37,676 bases of DNA, from contig CAIYES010000507.1 in NCBI GenBank assembly GCA_903925275.1, positions 1-37,676 on the forward strand. Direction: 5' to 3'. Positions 27,977-37,676 of the stretch are shown here, piece by piece. A program made the position numbers and the translations under genes. Position 1 is the first letter of the stretch; the number at the start of each line of letters is the position of its first letter. The notes beneath the pieces are model-generated. The model ran no database searches, was not told the DNA's origin, and saw only the letters and a program-made list of their open reading frames with translations. The DNA is from an uncultured Bacteroidales bacterium (GTDB taxonomy: Bacteria; Bacteroidota; Bacteroidia; Bacteroidales; FEN-979).

Positions 27977-28724
27977 ACGGGTGCCCTACGAAATAGTATT
28001 CACTTCCATTCTCAAACATGCTGCGGAACTGCGATTCGGTCAAGGCAGCAGCATTGTCAAGATAACCTTTGAGGGTGGAAATTTTCATATTGCATTCACC
28101 CGTTAAAAATGAAAATAATTGCATGGGGTTGGAATCGTAAAAATCTGCAGCACCAAGGCCATATTCGAATATGATTACCGGTTTGCAGCGCTTAAGTGTG
28201 GCAGCTCCTCCCTTCATCACCCTGAATTCAGCTCCTTCCACATCAATTTTAATCAGATCGATGGAAAGGTCTGAAGGAATAAATTGATCCAGAAGTCCGG
28301 TCTCCACCGTTATCTGATCGATATCGACATGTTTTCCGTCGTATTTCCGTTTCTTGATTCCGCTGTAAGCCGGTGCATTCAATACATGCTGGAATGTGGT
28401 GCTTCCTGCTTTGTCGTAAAGCGCTGTCGGGTAAATAGTGACTGTAGGATTGCTTTTGTATCTGTCGGCAAGATAACGATACAACTCCGGGATTGGTTCA
28501 AACCCGATTTTTTTTCCATCAGGGGCATCTTTGATCATCAGATCGAGAATTTCACCTTTGTGACAGCCGATATCAATGCAGTTTGAACCTTGTTTAAGGC
28601 TTCGTTGGATAATTTTCTGAGTATATGCATCATATTTCTGATTACGGGTAACCGAAATATGCATAAGGGAAAGGAGTCGTTTCAGGAGTTTTTTCATCAG
28701 CGGACTTGAGACCTCAATTTTCAA
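27975..28724 (-). CDS. FkbM family methyltransferase
   Basis: 249 aa; SNCIDIGCHKGEILDLM, IDLIKIDVEGAEFRVMKGG, PVIIFEYG. Confidence 0.9.
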   Translation of the reverse strand: MKIEVSSPLMKKLLKRLLSLMHISVTRNQKYDAYTQKIIQRSLKQGSNCIDIGCHKGEILDLMIKDAPDGKKIGFEPIPELYRYLADRYKSNPTVTIYPTALYDKAGSTTFQHVLNAPAYSGIKKRKYDGKHVDIDQITVETGLLDQFIPSDLSIDLIKIDVEGAEFRVMKGGAATLKRCKPVIIFEYGLGAADFYDSNPMQLFSFLTGECNMKISTLKGYLDNAAALTESQFRSMFENGSEYYFVGHP

Positions 28725-28765
28725 AACAGCCGCAAAATTAACATATTTAATTCAAGATTTTTAAC

Positions 28766-28773
28766 TAATTTTG
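28766..28773 (+). promoter_or_regulatory. -7 box TAATTTTG upstream of efp
   Basis: exact TAnnTTTG match about 35 nt before ATG. Confidence 0.55.
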
Positions 28774-28807
28774 CAGCCCCTTTAAAATCAACTATCAATA
28801 AGTTTAT

Positions 28808-29374
28808 ATGGCTACAACAGCAGATATCAGAAATGGTCTGGTAATTGAATTCAACAACGACTTGTACAGCATCGTGGAATTTCAGCATGTAAAGCCCGGC
28901 AAAGGTCCGGCATTCATACGTACTAAATTAAAAAGTCTGAAACACGGCAGAGTTATTGCCAACACCTTCGATTCGGGGGCAAAAATTGAAATTGCCCGCG
29001 TAGAACGCCGAAAATATCAATACCTCTTTAAAGAGAATTCGGATTACCATTTTATGCATACAGAGACTTTTGAGCAAATATATGTTCCTGACACACTCAT
29101 CAATGCACCTCAGTTTTTAAAGGAGGGTCAGGAGGTTGAAATCCTTTTCCATGCTGATACCGAGACTGCACTTACATGCGAACTCCCTCCCTTTGTTATC
29201 CTGAAAATCACCTATACCGAGCCTGGTATGCGGGGCAATACCGCAACGAATACACTTAAGGACAGTACCGTTGAAACCGGCGCCACCGTTAAGGTTCCCC
29301 TCTTTATCGGTGAAGGTGAAACCATAAAAGTTGACACGCGCACCGGGGAATATGCGGAACGAGTGAAAGTATAG
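28808..29374 (+). CDS. efp: translation elongation factor P
   Basis: 188 aa; [52 protein letters not shown]. Confidence 0.97.
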   Translation: MATTADIRNGLVIEFNNDLYSIVEFQHVKPGKGPAFIRTKLKSLKHGRVIANTFDSGAKIEIARVERRKYQYLFKENSDYHFMHTETFEQIYVPDTLINAPQFLKEGQEVEILFHADTETALTCELPPFVILKITYTEPGMRGNTATNTLKDSTVETGATVKVPLFIGEGETIKVDTRTGEYAERVKV

Positions 29375-29439
29375 TGACGAATGACGAATGACGAATGACA
29401 AGTGACAAGTGACGAATGACGAGTGACGAGTGACAAGTG
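29375..29439. repeat. heptamer short tandem repeat, 9 units of TGACRAR
   Basis: begins the base after the efp TAG stop; 7-bp period through 29437. Confidence 0.95.
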
Positions 29440-29499
29440 CGATTTCGGATTTTCGATTGAAATCAGTTTTAATGACTTTTTGGCTTAAATCCTATTCAG

Positions 29500-30429
29500 A
29501 TGAAATTTCCTGCTCCGATTAAGCTTGCTGAGATTGCTGAGTTTATCCATGCTGATGCAGATGGTGATCCTGATCTTTTAGTGACCGGAATAAATGAGAT
29601 CCATATGGTTGAAGCTGGTGATCTCACATTTGTTGATCATCCAAAATATTACGACAAGGCATTGCATTCAAACGCCACTACGATCATCATCAACAAAGTG
29701 GTTGAATGCCCTGAGGGAAAAGCCCTGCTTATTTGTGAAAAGCCATTTGATGCCTATATTTCCCTGGTAACCCGATTCCGTCCGTTTGAACGGGCAGTTG
29801 CTGCAATCAGTCCCTCAGCCTCCATCGGAGAAGGAACGGTGATCCAGCCAGGTGCCTTCATCGGGAATCACGTGAGTATTGGCAAACACTGCATCATCCA
29901 TGCCAATGCAAGCATTTACGACCATACGTTGATCGGCGATCATGTAATTATCCATTCCGGAACTGTGATTGGTGCTGACGCATATTATTTCCAGAAACGC
30001 CCTGAAGGTTATAAAAAACTCGAATCATGCGGCAGGGTCGTACTCGAAGACTTTGTCGAAATTGGCGCTTTATGCTCAATTGATAAAGGGGTTTCAGGCG
30101 ATACCATCATTTCAAAGGGTACCAAGTTTGATAACCATGTTCAGGTAGGACACGATACCTATATCGGAAAGAATTGCCTTATCGGATCGTTTTGCGCCAT
30201 TGCAGGGGTGACTCGAATTGAGGATGATGTTATCTTATGGGCCAACGTTTTAGTCAACAAAGACCTTGTGATCGGTAAAGGCGCTATTGTTCTGGCAGGT
30301 GCAGGCACTGAAAAGTCGCTTGAAGGAGGTAAAACCTATTGGGGAATCCCCGCGATCGAAGCCCGGAAAAAATGGCGCGAGGTCGCAGCCCTGAAACAGT
30401 TGCCGGATATTCTGAGCAAGTTGAAATAA
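29500..30429 (+). CDS. lpxD2: LpxD-like N-acyltransferase, second paralogue
   Basis: 309 aa; LpxD N-terminal domain, hexapeptide repeats, FDNHVQVGHDTYIG; diverged C-terminal helix. Confidence 0.85.
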   Translation: MKFPAPIKLAEIAEFIHADADGDPDLLVTGINEIHMVEAGDLTFVDHPKYYDKALHSNATTIIINKVVECPEGKALLICEKPFDAYISLVTRFRPFERAVAAISPSASIGEGTVIQPGAFIGNHVSIGKHCIIHANASIYDHTLIGDHVIIHSGTVIGADAYYFQKRPEGYKKLESCGRVVLEDFVEIGALCSIDKGVSGDTIISKGTKFDNHVQVGHDTYIGKNCLIGSFCAIAGVTRIEDDVILWANVLVNKDLVIGKGAIVLAGAGTEKSLEGGKTYWGIPAIEARKKWREVAALKQLPDILSKLK

Positions 30430-30459
30430 GCAGCAGGAAGCGAAAAAGCGAAAATCCTG

Positions 30460-31950
30460 TCAGTTCCCAATTTCCACATTTCCATTCTCAATTTTCCCTT
30501 TGGCCGTTGATGTATAAATATCAAGGGCAACGATAGCAGCCATGAAACCCCACACAGGTACGGAGGCTTTGTCGGTGTCGAGAAAATTGTTCATGGTGCC
30601 GTGCAGGAAATAGGTAATGAGGGAAAGCATGAGCGAAAGGCTCAGCATCTTAATTTCGGGATCATCCGAACGCCGGTAAACCTTCATGGCTGTGGTAATG
30701 AACAATATAACAATTCCAATTACGAGGAACATCCCGGGTAATCCTTGTTCAGCCAGCGGACCGATGTATTCACTGTGTGCATTTCCCTTATCACCTGCAT
30801 TTGTGCTGATCAGTGTTTTTTCTTCCGATCGCTGAAAAGGCGCATATTCAAACTGATAAGTTCCCGGGCCATAGCCAAAGACAGGTCTGTCTTCAAACAT
30901 ACGAAATGCAGATTGCCAGCGGTTTATGCGTTCAAGATTTGAATTGTCGGTGGAAATATTGGAAATTGAACGTAAATGTTCCACAAAATTGGCAGATGGT
31001 CCCTGCCTGTTCTTCTCCAACCTGTCGAGAATTTCAAATGAAAAAATATAAAAAACGAATCCGAAAATGATTGAAATAAATAGGATCCATTTCATTTTGA
31101 TGCGAAAAATAACAACGACCAGAACAACCAGTGCGAACGCAAGACTAAGCCATGCAGCGCGGCAGTAAGAAAGCACCAATGCGCCAAGAAGGATCAGCAA
31201 CACTGCAAAAGCAAAGAAACGGGTTGTTGTTGAATAAACCTTGCTGAATGTGAAGCCGCAAAACATTGGAATAAAAAGCGCAAGAATAGCGCCGTAAGCA
31301 GTATGATCATTGTAAAATGGCTCCATCACCCAATGGCCGGCCTGCTCATCAAACCCCCAGAGGGAATGGTTGTAAGTGGTATATGCGATTACCCCGATGA
31401 GCGGAACAGCGTAAAACCAAATAAAAAGATTGATATTTGACCGTTTTCTGAACAGTTTTATGCCAAGGATATAAAACGGGATCACAAACCAGAGGCGTGC
31501 AAGCAGATGCTTGAACGATACCAGAGGCAAATCGCTGGTCAGGCTGGTTACGAACATCCAGACCAATTGAAGCCCAATAACAATTGTCAGCGGATGTGTC
31601 CATATCTGATGATCAAACTTGTTATCGTAAAACAACTTGATAATGAACATGAGCAAAACGCCCAACATCAAGGGTTCCGAGGGAATTGAAATACCGACAT
31701 TGAACTCAAATTGGGTAATGTTGATGGCAATTGGGGTCACAAAAACAATCAGCAGCAGGACTTTATCCAGCGAATAAAAATAGAGATACAAAATCACCAG
31801 GAACAGCGGAAAGAATAGCAACCAATATATCTCATGATATACGAAATAGCAATCCAGTCCGATAAAAATCGCACTCAGCACATACAGGATGGTAATCCCG
31901 CGTTTGCCGCCAAAAAGGTAACTACGTATTTCTGTCAGTTTATCCTTCAT
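30460..31950 (-). CDS. O-antigen ligase/polymerase (Wzy/WaaL-type) membrane protein
   Basis: polytopic; RINRWQSAFRMFEDRPVFGYGPGTYQFEYAPFQ, HSEYIGPLAEQGLPG; start at ATG 31950 overlaps the end of the upstream wzz-like gene. Confidence 0.85.
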   Translation of the reverse strand: MKDKLTEIRSYLFGGKRGITILYVLSAIFIGLDCYFVYHEIYWLLFFPLFLVILYLYFYSLDKVLLLIVFVTPIAINITQFEFNVGISIPSEPLMLGVLLMFIIKLFYDNKFDHQIWTHPLTIVIGLQLVWMFVTSLTSDLPLVSFKHLLARLWFVIPFYILGIKLFRKRSNINLFIWFYAVPLIGVIAYTTYNHSLWGFDEQAGHWVMEPFYNDHTAYGAILALFIPMFCGFTFSKVYSTTTRFFAFAVLLILLGALVLSYCRAAWLSLAFALVVLVVVIFRIKMKWILFISIIFGFVFYIFSFEILDRLEKNRQGPSANFVEHLRSISNISTDNSNLERINRWQSAFRMFEDRPVFGYGPGTYQFEYAPFQRSEEKTLISTNAGDKGNAHSEYIGPLAEQGLPGMFLVIGIVILFITTAMKVYRRSDDPEIKMLSLSLMLSLITYFLHGTMNNFLDTDKASVPVWGFMAAIVALDIYTSTAKGKIENGNVEIGN

Positions 31951-32905
31951 GCCTTGTAGTTGCCAGGCTCCGAAATTTGCTCCTTTCAATCAAGCCTATG
32001 ATAAGAATTGCCATGAAGAAAGCGGCAACCGTACTAAATACGACGATCAGCCATCGGATGGGATAGCCTTTTTTATCAGGAACAAACGGCTTGCTGAGTA
32101 CATTTACGTACGTGAAATTCCTGTTGTAATCGAGCAATGCACGATCGGCATCCAGTTTCATTGTACTAAACGCATATGATTCCGCACGCATCATCTCCAG
32201 CAACATCATAATTTCCCCGCCCTTTTCCTCCAGGTTTTTCTTCATGCCTTTGGCTTCGGCCGAACGAACAGATCCTCCGCCAGTACCCAAATAGGCACGC
32301 AGTACTTCACGGGTCTGAGACTGGTATTCAAGAATGCCATACTTCACACCCAGTTCTTCGGCACGGTTTTTCAGGGAATCCATGTAATTTTTCCGTACAT
32401 CCATGATGTAGTTATAGTTGAGAACAACCTCGCCGAATTTCTCCTTGTGCATGTACCTGATCTTTTTATTGTATGCATCAAGCATGCCATTGATCAGATC
32501 GCGTGCCATTAAAGGATCCTGATCCCACACTTCAATTTCAACTGCGCCATAGGGAGTTTTGTTTATCCGAACCCGCTGGCTGTATTCCCAAACGAGTGTA
32601 CTTTCAAAGTGTTTGTAGCTGGAATCTATTCCCCAGTGTTTTGCCAGATCGTACTTTTTCACAATCGAATCGCGTATATCCCTCGATTGAAAAATCTGCA
32701 CACTCTGCTCAGTTTCACTCTCATCGGAGTAAGGTGCGATATTGGATGGATATAACAAGCAATTGGACTTGTATAACGGTGTAATAAATATCGGACTTGA
32801 AAATAAAGCAGATAGGAGGATTGCAGCAACAACCACCACGACAAGTTGCACCTTCCATTTTAATATTATACCGATGATATTTTGACTGTTGAAAAAACTG
32901 TCCAT
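31940..32905 (-). CDS. Wzz-type chain-length determinant protein
   Basis: 321 aa; N- and C-terminal TM segments, FVPDKKGYPIRWLIVVFSTVAAFFMAI. Confidence 0.82.
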   Translation of the reverse strand: MDSFFNSQNIIGIILKWKVQLVVVVVAAILLSALFSSPIFITPLYKSNCLLYPSNIAPYSDESETEQSVQIFQSRDIRDSIVKKYDLAKHWGIDSSYKHFESTLVWEYSQRVRINKTPYGAVEIEVWDQDPLMARDLINGMLDAYNKKIRYMHKEKFGEVVLNYNYIMDVRKNYMDSLKNRAEELGVKYGILEYQSQTREVLRAYLGTGGGSVRSAEAKGMKKNLEEKGGEIMMLLEMMRAESYAFSTMKLDADRALLDYNRNFTYVNVLSKPFVPDKKGYPIRWLIVVFSTVAAFFMAILIIGLIERSKFRSLATTRHEG

Positions 32906-32920
32906 ACGTTGGATTTTTGA

Positions 32921-34003
32921 TTATGATTGACCGAGCTGAAATTTTTTATGTGAATTGTAGTCTGAAATTTTCTCCATCACCATGATAACGATGATAGCCA
33001 TGAACAGTGCCGCAACCGTTGAAACGATGATGATAAGCCAGCGAATCGGATATGAGTTTCTTTCGGCTTTGAAAGCATCGCTTACTATAAACTTCTGAGG
33101 AAGGTTTTCCTCGGCATCTACTTTGGCTTGTTTATATTTAGTTTCCAGCAATGTAAGCTGTTCTGTTTTAAATTCCAGGGAATTCTTCAATGCCATATAG
33201 ATCCCGCCATATTTGCCCAATACATCTAATTTTTTCTGAAGCGCAACCTGTGCTGACTTGTTTCCGTTCATTATGGCAATGGCATACTGCCCGTTATATA
33301 CCTGGGATTGATATTCAACGTCATTCACGCCTAAACTTCCCAGGGTTATAAGGGAATCAACTATTTTATCCTTTTCAGCCTTTAAAGCATTGTATTCAGC
33401 TTCCACAACTTTGAAACCCTTGACCGACCTTTGACGCATCATGTCATTTTTTGCAGAGTCGAGCAGCGAGGCAATCGTATTCGCAATGTCGGCAGCAGTT
33501 TGGGGATCGGCATCATAAACAGCGATTTGGACTGCCAGGAACTCAGTACGCCTGAAGGTGATGTTGTTGTCGTACTCTTTAAACAACTTTGAGTATTTAT
33601 AAGCAGAAGTACTGTCGATGTTGTAATGCTTCATCAGGTTAAATTTACGCATCACACGATCACGGATCATATTCGAGTTCAGTATCTGAAGCAGCTGTTC
33701 GGCCTGGTCATCTTCGCCGAAAGCTGTTATATCCTGCCCTTTAACTGATTGTTCATTGAGCAGTGATTTGGAGATAGAACTGCTGCTGGCCGGGAACATG
33801 ATCACTGTTGATTTAAACTTGGGTGTAATAAACCAAGGTGATGAAAAAAACCATGAACCCACCATGGCAACCGCCATTATAATAAACAGGGGTTTTCGCC
33901 ATTTATAAATAAAAATCACGAGGTTAGAGGAATCGAAATCTTCTCCTTTTTTCATTTCATTGGACATAGAAGAAATATCAAAATTGTTGCCAAAGATAGC
34001 CAA
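32921..34003 (-). CDS. Wzz-type chain-length determinant protein (paralogue)
   Basis: 360 aa; same architecture, AERNSYPIRWLIIIVSTVAALFMAI. Confidence 0.82.
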   Translation of the reverse strand: MAIFGNNFDISSMSNEMKKGEDFDSSNLVIFIYKWRKPLFIIMAVAMVGSWFFSSPWFITPKFKSTVIMFPASSSSISKSLLNEQSVKGQDITAFGEDDQAEQLLQILNSNMIRDRVMRKFNLMKHYNIDSTSAYKYSKLFKEYDNNITFRRTEFLAVQIAVYDADPQTAADIANTIASLLDSAKNDMMRQRSVKGFKVVEAEYNALKAEKDKIVDSLITLGSLGVNDVEYQSQVYNGQYAIAIMNGNKSAQVALQKKLDVLGKYGGIYMALKNSLEFKTEQLTLLETKYKQAKVDAEENLPQKFIVSDAFKAERNSYPIRWLIIIVSTVAALFMAIIVIMVMEKISDYNSHKKFQLGQS

Positions 34004-34048
34004 TTTTACGAAATAGACAAAAGTAAGTTAAATGGAAACGCTAATTAA

Positions 34049-35605
34049 TCAGCGGTCTTCGCGCAAAATCTTCAACAACGACCCGAAACTCCACAACCGT
34101 AGAATCAGGGCCAGCATAGCTGAGCTCAGAAGCATCAAAGCAAAATTGCCAAGCCACGCTTTTGACGCTGGCAAAAACGACCAGTGAATAATGTATGTGT
34201 GTGATAAAATGTTAAAACTGATCACACCTATAACAAAAATGAACAGGGTTAACAAAAAGCGATAGTTAATTTTGAATTTGAACACCCGTTGCACCATCAT
34301 GACTTGCAGCAGTGCCATGGTAAATTGCGTTACTAAGCTGGCGATAGCTGACCCCGATGCTAATAAACGGGGTATCAACAGGAAGTTCAGTATAAAATTA
34401 ATCAGCAATCCGCCAATGGCAATTATGTTAAGTTGCTTCAGGTTGCCGTTGGCTGTGAGCAAGGTTCCGAAAATATAAGTTGTTGAAACTGCAATAAAAC
34501 CTAGGATCAGCAACTGAAAGACATGGGTCGAAGCTGCGATATGGGTGTCATAAAGCAGATCGATCAATTCGAAGCTGTAAAAAAATGAACCGAGCGCAAC
34601 GATGATTGCAAGGGTGATGATGAGGGTAAAGGAAAGCTTCAGCATGTGTTCAATTGATTGCTTCTTCTTGATCATCTTTGAAAATATCGGAACCAGCAGT
34701 ACTGCAAAAAGATAGGCGATCATGTTTGCAGCATCGAGCAGCCGGAATCCGGAGGCATAAATCCCGGCTTGAAAATTACCTGTTCTTTCGGACAGCATAT
34801 TCTCCAGAATTACCGGATTGAGATGGCTGACAGTTGCAAAAATCTCAACCTGTAACTTTGAAACTTTTTCAGGCAGTAAACTTTCCAGCATCACCGGATC
34901 AAGACGGTTGTAAAAGGTCATCAGCAACACCAGCAAGGCAAAAGGAAGACTTTGTTTGATAATCATCAGAAAAAACGGCCAGTTCCAATTCAGTTTCCGG
35001 AACTTGGCTTTTTTTACCACGATCAGAAATGCCAGCAGCGCGGTGACCGAATATGCAACAGTTTGGGAATACACAAACCACTCGATCCTGAATTGAGCCT
35101 TGGTTACATGACCCCACAGCAGGACACCACAAAGAAGTATCATGAGCAGACGATCCAGCACTGACAGGAAACTGTCGGTTTTGAACATCAAAAATCCGGA
35201 TATGTTCGACCGAAGGTAAAGAATAAAGGAAAGCAGGAACTGGTTGAGCGCAAGCCATCCCAACAACCAGAATTGGGCAGTACTGTATCTCAGCACCGTG
35301 GCAATAACGAAAGCAACGACTACAAACGCAACGCCAAGCAGCAACTTCAACACCAAAATCCCTGAAAAATGTTTGTTCAGCAGGTGATTATGCTGTGCAA
35401 TGTTACGGTTATTAAAGTTTGTGATACCGAAGTCGAGAATAATGTTGAAAAGGAAGGAGAAATTGAGGATCACAAAATAGAAACCGTAATCGCCTACCCC
35501 AACATTCCGCTGCACAGTAAGGTCAATCCCAAAAATCCAAATGGGTTTTATGAGAAGATTTAAAAAAAGGAGCAACCCCAGGTTTGTCAGGAACTTCCGC
35601 TGCAT
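34049..35605 (-). CDS. oligosaccharide flippase (Wzx/MATE-like)
   Basis: 518 aa, ~12-14 TM; GVGDYGFYFVILNFSFLFNIILDFGITNFNNRNIAQ, GIYASGFRLLDAANM. Confidence 0.85.
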   Translation of the reverse strand: MQRKFLTNLGLLLFLNLLIKPIWIFGIDLTVQRNVGVGDYGFYFVILNFSFLFNIILDFGITNFNNRNIAQHNHLLNKHFSGILVLKLLLGVAFVVVAFVIATVLRYSTAQFWLLGWLALNQFLLSFILYLRSNISGFLMFKTDSFLSVLDRLLMILLCGVLLWGHVTKAQFRIEWFVYSQTVAYSVTALLAFLIVVKKAKFRKLNWNWPFFLMIIKQSLPFALLVLLMTFYNRLDPVMLESLLPEKVSKLQVEIFATVSHLNPVILENMLSERTGNFQAGIYASGFRLLDAANMIAYLFAVLLVPIFSKMIKKKQSIEHMLKLSFTLIITLAIIVALGSFFYSFELIDLLYDTHIAASTHVFQLLILGFIAVSTTYIFGTLLTANGNLKQLNIIAIGGLLINFILNFLLIPRLLASGSAIASLVTQFTMALLQVMMVQRVFKFKINYRFLLTLFIFVIGVISFNILSHTYIIHWSFLPASKAWLGNFALMLLSSAMLALILRLWSFGSLLKILREDR

Positions 35606-35693
35606 GAACCAAGAATAAAAGCTACCCGGATTGGTAACTTTTAATAATAACTCAAAAAATATTCAGATATTTGCTACAAAGTTAGAAAAATTA

Positions 35694-36821
35694 ATGAACA
35701 TTGCTGTCAACACCCGGCTACTCATCCATGACAAGCTCGAAGGAATCGGGTGGTTTACCTATGAATCCCTGAAAAGGATCACAACGCAACATCCTGAACA
35801 TCACTTTTTTTTTATTTTTGATCGCGAATATGACCCCGGGTTTCTCTTTTCCGATAACATTACGCCTATCATCCAGTTTCCACAAGCCCGCCATCCGGTG
35901 CTGTATTATGCCTGGTTTGAAATAGCCATCCCCAAACTGCTTGAACGGATCAAACCCGACCTGTTTCTTTCACCTGATGGATTTTTATCACTGAAAACAC
36001 CGGTAAAATCAATGGCCGTGTTTCACGACCTTAATTTCGAACACTATCCGCAGGATATTCCCTTCTGGACCCGACGGTATTACCGTCAGTACTTTCCGAA
36101 ATATGCAGCCAAGGCAGTACGCATCGCGACGGTTTCCGGCTTTTCGAAAGATGACATTGTAAAACAATATCACATATCACCCGATAAAGTTGACGTGGTT
36201 TACGACGGTGCCAATGATGCCTATCATCCGCTTACCAATCCGGAAAAGGAAAAGGTTCGTGAGGAGTTCACCAGTGGCCTCCCCTATTTCGTATTCATCG
36301 GATCGCTTCATCCAAGAAAAAACCTTGCAAACCTCTTCCGTGCCTTCGACCTTTTCAAGAAATCGAATCCATCAGAGGTGAAACTGCTGATTGTTGGGGC
36401 TAAAAAATGGTGGACGCGCGACATTGATTTCGCCTATAGCCGCATGGTGTTTTCTGATGATGTAATTTTTACCGGACGGTTGAACATTGAAGAACTTGCC
36501 GGTGTACTTGGTGCCGCCCTTGCACTCACCTATGTTTCCTATTTCGAAGGATTCGGAATACCCATTGTGGAGGCCTTCCGTTGCGATGTTCCGGTAATTA
36601 CTTCAAATGTCACCTCCATGCCCGAAGTTGCGGGCGATGCTGCCCTGCTGGTTGATCCATTTAATCCTGAATCGATCGAGGAAGCGCTTTATAAATCCTA
36701 CCAATACGAAAGCATCCGGCAGGAACTTATCATCCGTGGCCGCCGGCGCAAAGATATGTTCTCATGGCAGCAAACTGCCGACCGGCTGTGGGAATCGATT
36801 GAAAAAGCTGTAAAATCCTGA
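35694..36821 (+). CDS. glycosyltransferase family 1 (GT4-like)
   Basis: MNIAVNTRLLIHDKLEGIGWF, FIGSLHPRKNLANL, YFEGFGIPIVEAFRCDVPVITSNVTSMPEVAGDAALLVDP; ATG 35694 preferred over 35631. Confidence 0.9.
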   Translation: MNIAVNTRLLIHDKLEGIGWFTYESLKRITTQHPEHHFFFIFDREYDPGFLFSDNITPIIQFPQARHPVLYYAWFEIAIPKLLERIKPDLFLSPDGFLSLKTPVKSMAVFHDLNFEHYPQDIPFWTRRYYRQYFPKYAAKAVRIATVSGFSKDDIVKQYHISPDKVDVVYDGANDAYHPLTNPEKEKVREEFTSGLPYFVFIGSLHPRKNLANLFRAFDLFKKSNPSEVKLLIVGAKKWWTRDIDFAYSRMVFSDDVIFTGRLNIEELAGVLGAALALTYVSYFEGFGIPIVEAFRCDVPVITSNVTSMPEVAGDAALLVDPFNPESIEEALYKSYQYESIRQELIIRGRRRKDMFSWQQTADRLWESIEKAVKS

Positions 36822-36827
36822 CAATTT

Positions 36828-37676
36828 ATGAATATCCTTCTGCTTGGTTCGGGTGGCCGTGAACATGCACTGGCATGGAAACTCACCCAAAGCCCCCTGC
36901 TTTCTGACCTTTTCATTGCTCCAGGAAATGCAGGAACAGCCAGTCTTGGAAAAAACTTAGCCATCCCTGTCAATGATTTCCACAGCATTAAAACTGCGGT
37001 GTTGTTTCATCAAATCTCCATGGTGATCGTCGGCCCCGAAGATCCATTGGTTAATGGCATTCATGATTTTTTTCTATCGGATCCCGATTTAAAAAATATT
37101 CCTGTCATCGGTCCTGTCAAACAAGCGGCCATGCTCGAAGGAAGTAAAGATTTCGCCAAACAATTCATGCAACGCCATGGCATTCCTACCGCCAGTTACA
37201 AGACGTTCGATAAATCCACCATCGCTGAGGGCGTTGAGTTTCTTGGATCTCTAAAGTCACCTTATGTGCTCAAAGCTGACGGACTGGCTGCAGGCAAGGG
37301 CGTCGTTATCTGTCAAACCCTGGAAGAAGCAATCCTTGAATTCACCGCAATACTCGGCGAAGAGCGGTTCGGCGCTGCATCTTCAAAGGTGGTGATCGAA
37401 GAATTTCTGTCGGGAATAGAACTGTCTGTATTCATCCTTACAGATGGAAAAAATTATAAAATACTGCCTGAAGCCAAGGATTATAAAAAAATAGGTGATG
37501 GCGATACCGGTCCGAATACCGGAGGCATGGGATCCGTCTCCCCCATTCCATTTGCCGATGTCGTGTTCATGGAACAGGTCGAACAAAAAATTATCCTTCC
37601 AACTGTAAACGGGCTTCGTGCTGAAGGAATTGAATACAAAGGTTTTATTTTTTTCGGATTGATCAAAGTAAATAAC
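36828..37676 (+). CDS. purD: phosphoribosylamine--glycine ligase, 5' part (runs off window)
   Basis: [64 protein letters not shown]; open to window end, absent from ORF track. Confidence 0.95.
   Translation, partial: MNILLLGSGGREHALAWKLTQSPLLSDLFIAPGNAGTASLGKNLAIPVNDFHSIKTAVLFHQISMVIVGPEDPLVNGIHDFFLSDPDLKNIPVIGPVKQAAMLEGSKDFAKQFMQRHGIPTASYKTFDKSTIAEGVEFLGSLKSPYVLKADGLAAGKGVVICQTLEEAILEFTAILGEERFGAASSKVVIEEFLSGIELSVFILTDGKNYKILPEAKDYKKIGDGDTGPNTGGMGSVSPIPFADVVFMEQVEQKIILPTVNGLRAEGIEYKGFIFFGLIKVNN

Noticed and set aside
29117-29436. minus-strand ORFs with [18 protein letters not shown]
   Set aside because: Translation of the heptamer repeat after efp plus antisense efp.

Overview
Chromosomal segment of a Bacteroidetes (Bacteroidales-like) bacterium, densely coding. 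Supporting signals: TAnnTTTG -7 promoter boxes, an LpxC-FabZ fusion, a FeoA-FeoB fusion, a PorX homologue and intergenic heptamer repeats. Most of the window is recognisable core content: trx, wbqC-like, feoAB plus a small Cys-rich partner, a pyrimidine-dimer glycosylase, NlpC/P60, tex, lutA-like, aroA, aroB, ald, tsaE, porX, an HD phosphohydrolase, lpxD-lpxC/fabZ-lpxA, efp, a second lpxD, a Wzy/Wzz/Wzz/Wzx/GT polysaccharide block and partial purD. The most interesting region is about 13.7-20.3 kb. There an FNR-type regulator with four conserved-position cysteines is divergent, across an FNR-like box, from an operon of a Tat-targeted 4x[4Fe-4S] protein, an NrfD-type quinol subunit fused to a periplasmic repeat domain through an internal signal-peptide-like segment, a monoheme cytochrome c and a multi-TM protein. 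No molybdoenzyme catalytic subunit is present. A start-less fragment paralogous to the NrfD periplasmic domain follows. Other notable signals: a ~90-bp tandem hairpin element upstream of aroA that carries copies of the aroA start region; short tandem repeats (7 and 9 bp) directly abutting stop codons; a duplicated promoter flanking the pyrimidine-dimer glycosylase gene; and a 27-aa internal tandem duplication in a flippase. All assignments are by eye; no database search was run.
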